Source: Isosphaeraceae bacterium
GTDB taxonomy: Bacteria > Planctomycetota > Planctomycetia > Isosphaerales > Isosphaeraceae
DNA length: 64,000 nucleotides
Direction: 5' to 3'
Assembly (NCBI GenBank): GCA_025356475.1
Contig: JANXSX010000150.1
Location: 62,001 to 126,000, forward strand
The notes below the pieces were generated by a model that saw only the letters and a list, made by a program, of their open reading frames with translations, did not search any database and was not told where the DNA came from. Shown piece by piece: positions 45,782 through 54,291 of the stretch (position 1 is the first letter of the stretch; each line of letters begins with the position of its first letter). Both the position numbers and the translations under genes were made by a program.

Positions 45782-45814
45782 CGCATCGCCTCTTGCAGTT
45801 AAGAGAATATGTTG

Positions 45815-46597
45815 TCAGAGGGGTTCTGCCCAGTGCGGAGGCCGCTTATCGAAGAAGGCCTTGATCCCCTCGGCGGCTTCTTCCGAGACACGCACCGAAG
45901 CGCTGATGGCAGCGGAGCCCCGCAGGCTCTTTGGTCTCGAACTGGTTTCGTTGAGCAATCGTTTCGTGGTGGCGATCGCCAGAGGACCGCCTCCGCCTAG
46001 GGACTTGGCCAGTTCGATCGCTACTTTTAAGTCATGCTCAAGTGGCAGGCATTGATAAATCAAGCCATGATCGAGTGCTTCTCTGGCAGTGATCGGCTCA
46101 CCCGTGAGTAGAAGACGTCGGGCAAGTGTTAGACCAGCAAGGCTTACTAGGTCATGGAGAACGACGGCCGCGACAAGGCCTCGCAACACTTCCGGGTATC
46201 CGATCCGGGCGGTCTCATTCGCGATCACGAAGTCGCATGCCAGGGCCAGACCTGCCCCACCCGCCAAGGCATCTCCATTAAGAGCGGCAATCGTCGGTTT
46301 GGGAAAGGTGTGAATTTGATCAATAATGTCAGCAATGCTATTGGCATCATCAATGGCTTCAGCCTCGTCGATCTCTTTCCCTTCAGCGAGACGAGACAGA
46401 TCCATCCCTGCGCAAAAACATGTTCCGCTACCTGTCAACACGATCGCACGAACCGAGGCTGAGACGGTTGCTCGGTCCAGCTCATCGCCCAACGCGGCGA
46501 TCAACTCTCGATTGAGAGCGTTGCGACGCTCAGGGCGGTTGAGGGTCAGAACACGAACCGAGCCATGTTCGGCAGTGAGCACCAATCCGTGACTCAT
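45815..46597 (-). CDS. enoyl-CoA hydratase/isomerase family protein
   Basis: A 260-residue crotonase. The oxyanion-hole motifs FCAGMDLS and GDALAGGAGLALACD are present, and LLLTGEPITAREALDHGL follows. A glutamate after GYPEVLRG fits a hydratase. In leucine and acyclic-terpene catabolism, LiuC/AtuE-type hydratases act on glutaconyl-CoA intermediates. The ATG at 46597 overlaps the preceding AtuA C-domain stop as ATGA, indicating coupled translation. Exact substrate inferred from the cluster only. Confidence 0.9.
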   Translation of the reverse strand: MSHGLVLTAEHGSVRVLTLNRPERRNALNRELIAALGDELDRATVSASVRAIVLTGSGTCFCAGMDLSRLAEGKEIDEAEAIDDANSIADIIDQIHTFPKPTIAALNGDALAGGAGLALACDFVIANETARIGYPEVLRGLVAAVVLHDLVSLAGLTLARRLLLTGEPITAREALDHGLIYQCLPLEHDLKVAIELAKSLGGGGPLAIATTKRLLNETSSRPKSLRGSAAISASVRVSEEAAEGIKAFFDKRPPHWAEPL

Positions 46598-46932
46598 GAA
46601 GCCTCCTTGTCGTGGGTTGGGGCGGGTAGGCGGAGTTCGAGCAACGCGGAAGCAAGTGCTTTGCCTTGGGTATCCAGTCGAAGTGAACGGCTTGCACCAC
46701 CGGCAAGGGCCTCATCCATCACGAAGTTGAATGCGTGGATGTTAGGAAGTTCATAGCGTACGACTGTGCCGATGCCGATCGATTGAAAATACTCATGAAC
46801 CACCTGACCGGTCAGATATTCCTTGAGCCAGAGATACGCCGGGCCATCGAACGCCACCACCCCAATGTTGGCACGGTTGCCCTTATCACCACTTCGCGCG
46901 TGTGCAATATCGGCAACAGCGATGGTGTTCAT
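46594..46932 (-). CDS. AtuA C-terminal domain as a separate 112-aa protein
   Basis: The product matches the C-terminal part of acyclic terpene utilisation protein AtuA: IAHARSGDKGNRANIGVVA near the N-terminus, then VVRYELPNIHAFNFVMDEA and SLRLDTQGKALASALLELR. In AtuA of pseudomonads this segment is fused to the DUF1446 domain; here it is a separate gene whose ATG at 46932 overlaps the stop of the DUF1446 gene. Both parts are probably needed together. The frame is open further upstream, but that part overlaps the AtuA gene. Confidence 0.88.
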   Translation of the reverse strand: MNTIAVADIAHARSGDKGNRANIGVVAFDGPAYLWLKEYLTGQVVHEYFQSIGIGTVVRYELPNIHAFNFVMDEALAGGASRSLRLDTQGKALASALLELRLPAPTHDKEAS

Positions 46933-48293
46933 AGCTTCCACTCCGAGGCTGGTCGGACCTCGACCCGAGGTGTGATGAACGTCCTGGGGATCAGGCATGG
47001 CCAATAGCCGAACGAGGGTTTTGGAGAAGGACGTCCTGAGGCATAGCCTGCAATCCCCGGTGGACCGGCAGTGACGAGAGGGGCGATCTCTCGGCAGAAT
47101 CGTTCGACTGCGGCCTTTCGACTGTCACGAACTGTGACTCTCAAGACGACTTCACGCGGTGGATTCTCGGGCCTGAGGAGCCCTGGGACGACATCCCCTG
47201 CCCCCAGGCACTCGACCAATGCGTCTGCCAGATCAAACCCCGCCCGTTTGACCCGATCGAGCACGATCTGCCCGGCGGCGCGGGCTTTGGCCTCGGCGTT
47301 TCGACCAACGACCGCAACGAGCCCACTTGCGGTAAAACCATCGCGATAGACACACGCAACCTTCAATGAATCACCGGGCGCGACACCTCGGCAGTCGGTG
47401 ATTTCAACCCGGTCTCTTCCTAGCTGGTGAAGTTGTAAAGATGTTAAATCGACGTCGACATCTGGGGTTCGATAACGTGTAGGGTCGTCGATTTCATAGA
47501 CCAGTTGCTCGGCAATCGTGCCAACCTCAACCGTGCCTCCGGACCCCACCGACTTGGTGATGATCGAATTGCCACTCTCGAGGACTTCTGCGATCGGGTA
47601 GCCGATGCCGGCGAGGTCGTCGAGCTGATCCCAGTGATGCCAGAGCCCCCCGGTCGCCTGGGCACCACACTCGATGACGTGGCCGGCGACTGTCGCACCC
47701 GCGAGTCGATCGAAATCATCACGCGACCAGGCGAACTCATGGAGGGCCGGTCCCAGGGTAAGGGAGGCATCGGCCACCCTCCCAGTGATCACGACCCTGG
47801 CCCCTTGGCTCAGGGCCCGAGCGATCGGAACGCCTCCCAGATAGACACTGGCGCTCATGAAACGGTCGGCGAGTTCGTGAGGGAGTGGTTCGCCGGTTTC
47901 AAGGTGATTGAGGAGAACCCCCTGCTGGAGCCAATCGGGGATTCGGCTCAAGACATCATCACCAGTGACGACGCCGATCACGGAATCACTCAGAAATGGT
48001 GAACACCGCAGTGCGCATGAGGTTGGATTGAGTCCTCCGGCGTTGGTGACGATTTTGAGGTTGGGTTGGTCGGCCAAGATCGGTTGGAGTCTGGCGAGTA
48101 GCTCGGGGAAGTCGTTGATGTACCCGGCGCTCGGATCCTTGAGCCGGATGTGACTCAAGATCGCCAGCGTAAGCTCTGCAAGGTATTCGAGTGTCAGGTA
48201 GTCGAGCCCACCATCGCGCGCCAGCGCGACTGGGGCATCGAGATTATCGCCCCAGAAACCGGCTCCGTTGCCAATGCGGATGGATCGGGACAT
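46929..48293 (-). CDS. atuA: AtuA N-terminal (DUF1446) domain protein
   Basis: The 454-residue protein is a DUF1446/AtuA protein: IRIGNGAGFWGDNLDAP at the N-terminus, DYLTLEYLAELTLAIL, IVTNAGGLNPTSCA, VITGRVADASLTLGPALHEF and GHVIECGAQATGG. AtuA is required for growth on citronellol and geraniol in Pseudomonas but its reaction is not defined. The gene is followed with a 4-base overlap by the separate C-terminal domain. No atuB, atuD or atuF homologue is adjacent. Whether terpenes are the substrate here is inference. Confidence 0.88.
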   Translation of the reverse strand: MSRSIRIGNGAGFWGDNLDAPVALARDGGLDYLTLEYLAELTLAILSHIRLKDPSAGYINDFPELLARLQPILADQPNLKIVTNAGGLNPTSCALRCSPFLSDSVIGVVTGDDVLSRIPDWLQQGVLLNHLETGEPLPHELADRFMSASVYLGGVPIARALSQGARVVITGRVADASLTLGPALHEFAWSRDDFDRLAGATVAGHVIECGAQATGGLWHHWDQLDDLAGIGYPIAEVLESGNSIITKSVGSGGTVEVGTIAEQLVYEIDDPTRYRTPDVDVDLTSLQLHQLGRDRVEITDCRGVAPGDSLKVACVYRDGFTASGLVAVVGRNAEAKARAAGQIVLDRVKRAGFDLADALVECLGAGDVVPGLLRPENPPREVVLRVTVRDSRKAAVERFCREIAPLVTAGPPGIAGYASGRPSPKPSFGYWPCLIPRTFITPRVEVRPASEWKL

Positions 48294-48361
48294 GGGAATG
48301 ACTCATGTACTCAGGGAGGGAGGAGCCTGCCGACTCCTTCCTCCTCGACTTAGGACAGAAT

Positions 48362-48751
48362 TCAAGCGTCGAGATAAGCATCCGCCTCGATTTCGATGAG
48401 CATCGCGGGATCGATGAGCCTGCTGACTTCGACCATTGTGGTGGCAGGTCGGATCTCGCTGAAGAACTCGCCGTGGGCTTTGCCAGCCTTGTCCCATTCG
48501 GTGATGTTGGTCAGGTACATGCGAGTCCGGACAACGTAGGACATTGAGGCTCCGGCCTTGATCAGGGCGGCCTCAATATTCCTGAGCGCTTGGAGCGTCT
48601 GCGCGTACAGGTCGTTGTGGCCAACGATCTCGCCGTCGGGACCTGTGGCAGTCGTACCTGAAACAAAGATATGACGCCCCATGCGGACCGCTCGGGAGTA
48701 GCCGATGATCGGTTCCCACTTACTACCTGTCGATACGTTTTGTCGTGCCAT
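48362..48751 (-). CDS. RidA (YjgF/YER057c/UK114) family protein
   Basis: The 129-residue protein has the RidA core: [50 protein letters not shown], and the arginine in [12 protein letters not shown]. RidA trimers hydrolyse reactive enamines/imines; some relatives act as dedicated pathway enzymes. It lies between the carboxyltransferase and AtuA genes, with 33- and 68-base gaps. A role in the acyl-CoA pathway is suggested by position but not known. Confidence 0.9.
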   Translation of the reverse strand: MARQNVSTGSKWEPIIGYSRAVRMGRHIFVSGTTATGPDGEIVGHNDLYAQTLQALRNIEAALIKAGASMSYVVRTRMYLTNITEWDKAGKAHGEFFSEIRPATTMVEVSRLIDPAMLIEIEADAYLDA

Positions 48752-48784
48752 CGTGCCTTGGCTTTCTCGGGATGGATAAGTTGG

Positions 48785-50410
48785 TCAGACTTGGAAAACG
48801 CCGGTCGTGAGAGGCTGAGTAGGCCGGTTCCGGGTCGCGACGTCAAGGGCCACGATCAAGGACTCGCGGGTTGTTTGAGGGTCGAGGATCGCGTCGACCC
48901 AGCCTCGCGCAGCGGCGTAACGAATATCGGTCTCGCGATCGTACCGATGAGCGAGTTGATCAGCCATCGTCTGGATTTCGAGATCGTCCACGGGCTTCCC
49001 CTGACGTTTGAGGGCGGCAACCTGAACGTCCAGCATCGTCTTTGCCGCCTGGCTTGCCCCCATTACAGCGTAGCGAACTCCCGGCCAGGCGAACAGGAAG
49101 CGAGGATCGAAGGCCCTACCGCAAAGTGCATAATGACCAGCTCCGAACGAATGGCCGACGAGAAGAGTGATCTTGGGGACAACGCTATTCGAGACCGCAT
49201 TCACGAGTTTGGCACCGCGGCGGATAATCCCTGAGCGTTCGGCATCGCGGCCGACGTCGAAGCCGTTGACATCTTGGATGAAGAGCAAGGGAATTCGTGA
49301 CTGATTGCAATCGAGCACAAATCGAGCGGCTTTATCAGCACTATCGCCATAAATTACGCCCCCAAACTGCATGGGTCCGTTGCCGGATGCCCGGAATCGC
49401 AGTCGCTGGTTGGCGACGATCCCGAGCGGCATCCCGGCCAAACGACCGAATCCGCAGACCAAGGTTTGACCGAACTCCGCACGATATTCCTCGAACGTGT
49501 CTCCATCGAGTAGAGCCTGGAGCAAGTCTCGAACGTCGTATTGAGCGGACGGGTCGGTCTGGACGATGTCCATCACGCTCGCGGAGTCGACTTTGGGGGG
49601 GATGGTCGGAATCGCCGTCCCAGCCGGGTCGGGGGGCCAGAGCGATACCAGTCGACGGATCCGACCGAGGCAAGATTCATCGTCGGGTTCATGGTAATCG
49701 ACCGTGCCCGAGAGCGCGGAGTGCATTGTGGCCCCGCCGAGTTCTTCGCTGCTCACCTCTTGGCCGATCGCAGCCTTCACTAACGATGGTCCTGCGAGGT
49801 AGAGCCCTGATCCTTCCGTCATGAGTACGGTGTCGCAAAGGACAGGCAAATAGGCACCGCCCGCGACGCAGTTCCCCATGATGGCAGCGATCTGAGGGAG
49901 ACCGCGTGCGGAGAGGACGGCGTTATTGCGAAAGATCCGTCCGAAGTCGTCGACGTCCGGAAAAACTTCATCCTGCATCGGTAAGAAGACGCCGGAGGAA
50001 TCGACGAGATAGATGAGCGGGAGACTATTCTCACCCGCGATTTGCTGGGCCCGTAACACCTTCTTGATCGTCATCGGGAAGAAGGCACCAGCCTTCACCG
50101 TGGCATCGTTGGCGATGACCATCACACGATGACCCGACACGACACCGATTCCCGACACCACCCCTGCCGATTGTGCTCCGCCGTGCTCGTTGTACATCCC
50201 AAAGGCGGCCCAGAGGTTCAGCTCCAGCCATGGTGCTCCAGAGTCGAGGAGCTTCGCGACCCGCTCGCGGGCCGTGAGTCGGCCTTTGGCGTGTTGCCGC
50301 TTGATGGCGTCGGGACCTCCGCCGAGCTTGATGCTCGCCTCCTGCGCGAACAAAGCTTCGCTCGACTCGCGGAGACTCGGCGGATGTTGTCCTCGGGCGG
50401 CCATGGCCAT
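48785..50410 (-). CDS. acyl-CoA carboxylase carboxyltransferase (beta) subunit
   Basis: A 541-residue carboxyltransferase of the methylcrotonyl-CoA/geranyl-CoA carboxylase type (LiuB/AtuC). Typical blocks are RLTARERVAKLLD, GGAQSAGVVSGIG, ANDATVKAGAFFPMT, LPLIYLVDSSGVFLPMQ, GGAYLPVLCD and, later, LFIQDVNGFDVG and RYAVMGASQAAKTML. The subunit moves carboxyl from biotin to an acyl-CoA. The biotin-bearing alpha subunit is not within the window. Starts at ATG 50410; the gap to the thiolase stop is 178 bases. Methylcrotonyl and geranyl substrates cannot be separated by eye. Confidence 0.92.
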   Translation of the reverse strand: MAMAARGQHPPSLRESSEALFAQEASIKLGGGPDAIKRQHAKGRLTARERVAKLLDSGAPWLELNLWAAFGMYNEHGGAQSAGVVSGIGVVSGHRVMVIANDATVKAGAFFPMTIKKVLRAQQIAGENSLPLIYLVDSSGVFLPMQDEVFPDVDDFGRIFRNNAVLSARGLPQIAAIMGNCVAGGAYLPVLCDTVLMTEGSGLYLAGPSLVKAAIGQEVSSEELGGATMHSALSGTVDYHEPDDESCLGRIRRLVSLWPPDPAGTAIPTIPPKVDSASVMDIVQTDPSAQYDVRDLLQALLDGDTFEEYRAEFGQTLVCGFGRLAGMPLGIVANQRLRFRASGNGPMQFGGVIYGDSADKAARFVLDCNQSRIPLLFIQDVNGFDVGRDAERSGIIRRGAKLVNAVSNSVVPKITLLVGHSFGAGHYALCGRAFDPRFLFAWPGVRYAVMGASQAAKTMLDVQVAALKRQGKPVDDLEIQTMADQLAHRYDRETDIRYAAARGWVDAILDPQTTRESLIVALDVATRNRPTQPLTTGVFQV

Positions 50411-50588
50411 GTTGGGTCGCCTCGGGCTGAGAGAATGATCTAGACGGTTTCATGTCCGAACGTGCGGTGAGTCTTCAGCTTCAGCTCAGCTCGGCTAGGC
50501 TACGGGTCCCCTGCGTGGAGGGGAAGTTGGGATGAACTGGGAGGTTGAGTTCCATTTGCAACCATAATCTTCCCCGACCGATTTCGAG

Positions 50589-51779
50589 TCAGAGCGAACA
50601 ATCAACCACAATCGCCACGGCGTTACCGCCGCCGAGGCAGAGTGAGGCGACTCCATAACGTTTCTTGAGCCGATGCAAGGAATGCAATAAGGTCACGAGG
50701 ACGCGAGCTCCGCTAGCCCCAATGGGGTGCCCCAACGCGGTTGCTCCCCCCTGGATATTGACCTTGTCGGGATCGAGGTCGAGCCCCTGAACACATCCGA
50801 GAAGCTGAGAACAGAAGGCTTCGTTGATCTCAAAGAGGTCGATGTCGTTGATGGTGAGTTTCGCCTTCGAAAGCGCCTTTTGGATCGCCTCAATGGGGGC
50901 GAGGAAGAGGTCGCAGGGCTCTCGCCCTGATGTGGCTGAGGCGATGATTCGGGCCATGGGCTCGCGTTTCGAACGCTTGGCGGCTTCGCTCGAAGCGACA
51001 ACCAACATTGCTGCACCGTCGCTCAGGGTTGAGGAGTTTCCTGCCGTTACGACTCCATCGGGCTTGAAGGCGGGTTTGAGCTTCGCCAGGCCCTCCAGGG
51101 TTGTTCCGAGCCGTGGCCCTTCGTCGTTAATGATTTCGCGAGGCTGCCCCTTCTCGGTCAAGACAACTGGCACCATTTCAGCGGCGAACCAGTGCTGATC
51201 GATCGCATGAAGGGCTCTCGACTGACTAATAACGGCCCACGCGTCGATGCTTTCACGAGTGAGCCCGCAATGTTCGGCTGTCCGTTCTGCGGCCATTCCC
51301 ATGGGCCAATGTTCGATGGCGCAGGTCAACCCATCGAGTTGCATCGAATCGATTAGCGGGTTATCACCGATTTTCCAGCCTGCACGACCGCCACGGAGGA
51401 GGTGGGGGGCGTTTGACATGCTCTCCATCCCACCGGCCAGGAGGATTGAGGCGTCGCCGGAACGGATTGCCTGATCGGCCAACATGATCGCACGTAAGCC
51501 CGACCCGCAAACCATATTGAGTGTCAATGCGCTCGAAGTCGGAGGCAGTCCGGCCCTAAGTGCAACTTGTCGTGCGGGGGCTTGCCCCAAACCTGCCGAG
51601 AGAACGTTCCCGATGATCGTTTCGTCGAATCGAGAGTGATCCAGACCGGATCTATGGACCGCCTCTTTCGCCGCGATCGCGCCTAAGTCGATCGCTGAGA
51701 AGGAATTCAGGCCACCAAGGTATCGTCCGATCGGAGTCCGACAGGCGGCGATGATTACGGGATCTTGAGAGCGATCCAT
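50589..51779 (-). CDS. acetyl-CoA acetyltransferase / thiolase
   Basis: The 396-residue protein is a thiolase. Its nucleophile cysteine is C91 (NMVCGSGLRA), followed by NEAFC and GGATALGHPIGASG with the catalytic His, and SLCLGGGNA with the second catalytic Cys. It cleaves 3-oxoacyl-CoA or condenses acetyl-CoA. ATG at 51779, with GGGAGG a few bases upstream, is used; the frame extends further but lacks a ribosome site. It is probably the first gene of the operon; the 244-base region upstream is divergent to the DUF1573 gene. Confidence 0.92.
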   Translation of the reverse strand: MDRSQDPVIIAACRTPIGRYLGGLNSFSAIDLGAIAAKEAVHRSGLDHSRFDETIIGNVLSAGLGQAPARQVALRAGLPPTSSALTLNMVCGSGLRAIMLADQAIRSGDASILLAGGMESMSNAPHLLRGGRAGWKIGDNPLIDSMQLDGLTCAIEHWPMGMAAERTAEHCGLTRESIDAWAVISQSRALHAIDQHWFAAEMVPVVLTEKGQPREIINDEGPRLGTTLEGLAKLKPAFKPDGVVTAGNSSTLSDGAAMLVVASSEAAKRSKREPMARIIASATSGREPCDLFLAPIEAIQKALSKAKLTINDIDLFEINEAFCSQLLGCVQGLDLDPDKVNIQGGATALGHPIGASGARVLVTLLHSLHRLKKRYGVASLCLGGGNAVAIVVDCSL

Positions 51780-52023
51780 GCCCGCCTCCCTTTCGGAATT
51801 CGAGGGCCTGGCTTGGGATATGCTTGAAGTCAGAAGTGCGACGATCCGCACGACCCCAACGAATCTTAGAGGGTGCCAGGGTCCGGGTCAATGAATCGAG
51901 GCAAGCTTCGGAGGATGTGTTATGCTTCCTGATGAACCACGGAGGGGTTTCCTCCGATCTTTGGCGGCGAGACGAGACGCCGCACTGACTGCAAGACAAG
52001 GTCTTGCCGAGGGAGTGGAGCCC

Positions 52024-53019
52024 ATGCGTCGCCGTTTCCCATTGATTGGCCTGGCCTTGCTACTGGTAAGCACCACGGTCGCGAACGCTCAAAATGCGAA
52101 TTGGCTCGAAGAGGTCTTTCCCCAACGGTTCCATGACTTTGGGACTGTGGCGAAGGGTTCGAAGGTGTCGCACACCTTCAAGGTCATCAACACGACCGAC
52201 CAGGACATTCACATTGCCTCAGTGGCCCCCAAGTGCGGTTGTACGGACGTCAAAGTCCGCGCCTACCTGATTCCACCTGGGACACAAACAGTCATTGAGG
52301 CCTTGATTGATACAACCAAGTTCCAAGGCAAGAAGGATTCGGGCCTGACATTGAAGCTCGACAAGCCGGTCTTCGCGGAGGTCGACCTCAACCTCACCTG
52401 CTTCATCCGAACGGATGTGGTGGTCAATCCTGGCCAGGTCGATTTCGGGACCGTCTCACGGCAGTCGAAGCCGACCTTGGCGATCAACCTCACCTATACG
52501 GGTGGCAATCCGAACTGGGGGATCACCAAGATCCAGGTGATTAGCCCGCATATCAAAGCGACGGCCCAGGAAGTGGCTCGATCTGGGGGTCAGGTACAAT
52601 ATGTGATCTCGACAACCTTGAACCCGACCGCCGAGATTGGGTTCTTCAAGGACGAGATCACGCTGCTCACCAATGATCCGACCGGCCCGGCGATCCCAAT
52701 CTCGGTTGCGGCAATGGTTCAGTCGAGTGTGACGGCCGCTCCCGCGATTTTGACGATCGGCCGGGTCAAGGCTGGCGAGAGCGTATCGAAAACCGTGCTT
52801 GTTCGATCCGGACAACCGTTTAAGGTGACGGGCCTGAAGCCAACCCGCGATGAGCTCAGCGGTAAGGTCGCCGAGGGTCAGAAGACCATGCACTCGGTGA
52901 CGCTGACCTTCAAAGCCCCCGCCGAGCCGGGACCGTTCAACGCAGTGATGGAAGTTCAAACCGACCTGAAGGACGAACCTCCACTCAAGGTCGCTGCCTT
53001 CGCGACGGTGATACAATAG
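52024..53019 (+). CDS. DUF1573 secreted protein
   Basis: The 331-residue protein has a signal peptide (FPLIGLALLLVSTTVANAQ) and two DUF1573 Ig-like repeats. The repeat signature is clear: FHDFGTVAKGSKVSHTFKVIN followed by ASVAPKCGCTDVK, then VDFGTVSRQSKPT. DUF1573 proteins are extracytoplasmic and resemble ASH-type or MSP-type domains; no defined role. ATG at 52024 has GGAG upstream. A strong hairpin follows the stop. Confidence 0.88.
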   Translation: MRRRFPLIGLALLLVSTTVANAQNANWLEEVFPQRFHDFGTVAKGSKVSHTFKVINTTDQDIHIASVAPKCGCTDVKVRAYLIPPGTQTVIEALIDTTKFQGKKDSGLTLKLDKPVFAEVDLNLTCFIRTDVVVNPGQVDFGTVSRQSKPTLAINLTYTGGNPNWGITKIQVISPHIKATAQEVARSGGQVQYVISTTLNPTAEIGFFKDEITLLTNDPTGPAIPISVAAMVQSSVTAAPAILTIGRVKAGESVSKTVLVRSGQPFKVTGLKPTRDELSGKVAEGQKTMHSVTLTFKAPAEPGPFNAVMEVQTDLKDEPPLKVAAFATVIQ

Positions 53020-53052
53020 TCGCGCAGCAACCTGAACATCGAGCGCAAGCAT

Positions 53053-53086
53053 AAGGCCCACCGGATTTTGCATCCGAGTGGGCCTT
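53053..53086. terminator. bidirectional hairpin after DUF1573
   Basis: AAGGCCCAC (53053-53061) pairs with GTGGGCCTT (53078-53086), with an inner CGGAT/ATCCG stem and one bulged A. It sits 34 bases after the DUF1573 stop and 26 bases from the stop of the opposing Cys-rich gene, so it probably terminates both. Confidence 0.7.
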
Positions 53087-53111
53087 GATGTTGGATTGAG
53101 CCTTGCAGGAT

Positions 53112-53447
53112 TTAGACCTGGGGTGAGGCTTGAGGCGAAGCCTGAGGAGCAGCCGAGACCGGGGCGGTCACGCAAGCTGGGGCCGAGACGCAGACCGGGG
53201 CTGGGGCACAAGCGGGCTTGCAGCCATGAAGCTTGATCTTGGGGAGGTGGCAGGAAATCTTGGGGAGGTGGCAAGACTTCTTCGGCTTGCAGGTGGCAAC
53301 CGGAGTTTCGCAAAAGACGGGGGCCGGTGGCGGGCACGGTGCCGGAGCAGCCGTGATGCACGGGGTCGGCGCGTTGCAGGACGGGGCCTTGTGGTGGAAG
53401 AGGCCCGAAGTGACGGTCAGGGCGGTGAGCAGGACAAGCTGGTGCAT
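53112..53447 (-). CDS. small secreted Cys/Pro/Ala-rich repeat protein
   Basis: This 111-residue protein has a signal peptide (HQLVLLTALTVTSG) and a mature part with 11 cysteines spaced in short Pro/Ala-rich segments, including two copies of SCHLPKI. The DNA beneath carries a 21-bp tandem repeat (about 53236-53277), so it has grown by repeat duplication. The C-terminus ends with SPQASPQV, another short repeat. Such proteins in planctomycetes may be cell-surface or disulfide-linked envelope components; no family recognised. ATG at 53447. Confidence 0.65.
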   Translation of the reverse strand: MHQLVLLTALTVTSGLFHHKAPSCNAPTPCITAAPAPCPPPAPVFCETPVATCKPKKSCHLPKISCHLPKIKLHGCKPACAPAPVCVSAPACVTAPVSAAPQASPQASPQV

Positions 53448-54291
53448 CGGATCAAATTCCCAATTCAGAACCACGGTTCAGGTGAAGGTGTGAAACAAGG
53501 TCCAATGGCTCTGCTGGTCCCGAGGGTTCATCCTGTGGCACCCCGCCAAGCCGGATCTTGTCCCAATCACCACGTCGCTAAGGTCTTACGACCACCGAGA
53601 CGACCTCCTCCGTGCGGAACGCCAAGTCAGCGATCTCTAATCCTAGCGCACTCACACAACCCCTGTCTACCCTGATGAGGGAAGCTGTGGAAAGATTTTC
53701 GGTTGGGCTAGACTTAACGAAATCGTTGATATGGGTGTTTGGGGTGGAATAGGTAAGTTTGAGTCTGTGGTTTCTTCGGTCATCTACTCGACGTTATCGA
53801 GCGCCCGTCTAGGGAATGGATCGGACAGCAAAGCCTACAATCCGGGGATTTGCGGCGAGTATTAAGTGGCGAGAACCTACTGTTTCTGACAAGTGTCAGG
53901 CAATGACGATGTTGATACACATTCATGTCTTAGTAAGAACATAGCCAATTCCATCACTGAATCTCGTTATTTGTGGAGAATGCTCGAACCAGAGGGAAGG
54001 ATTCAGGCGGTCGAGTTTGTCCAGGTGTGTGCCCTCGTCCATCGGTGCTCTGACGCTGAATCGCCCGCAATGATAGGCACACTCCGTAGGGAGGAGCGGA
54101 CAATATCGCTTTCCTTTCGGACATGGTTGACAGTCATCGAGTGAGTTCGTAGCCTCCCCAACGGATCGCAAGGCCCGTCCAGAAGTTGCAACGAATGAGA
54201 GGTCGTCGCGTTATGCATCTCACTTCAGGCAGATCGTATGTGGCGATGAGTGAGACCGAGCGAGGGCTCCGATCGATGTCGCTGGTGAATC
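53448..54291. other. 844-base gap without a recognisable gene
   Basis: Between the Cys-rich protein gene and the glycosyltransferase gene. Short open frames exist on both strands near 53893-54171 but none has a good ribosome site or recognisable sequence. The composition is more AT-rich than the neighbours near 53700-53960. It may hold a regulatory RNA, a decayed gene or simply long upstream regions. Confidence 0.45.

Noticed and set aside
53893-54171. Short frames on both strands in the 844-base gap
   Set aside because: Neither has a ribosome site nor a coherent protein pattern, and they overlap each other.
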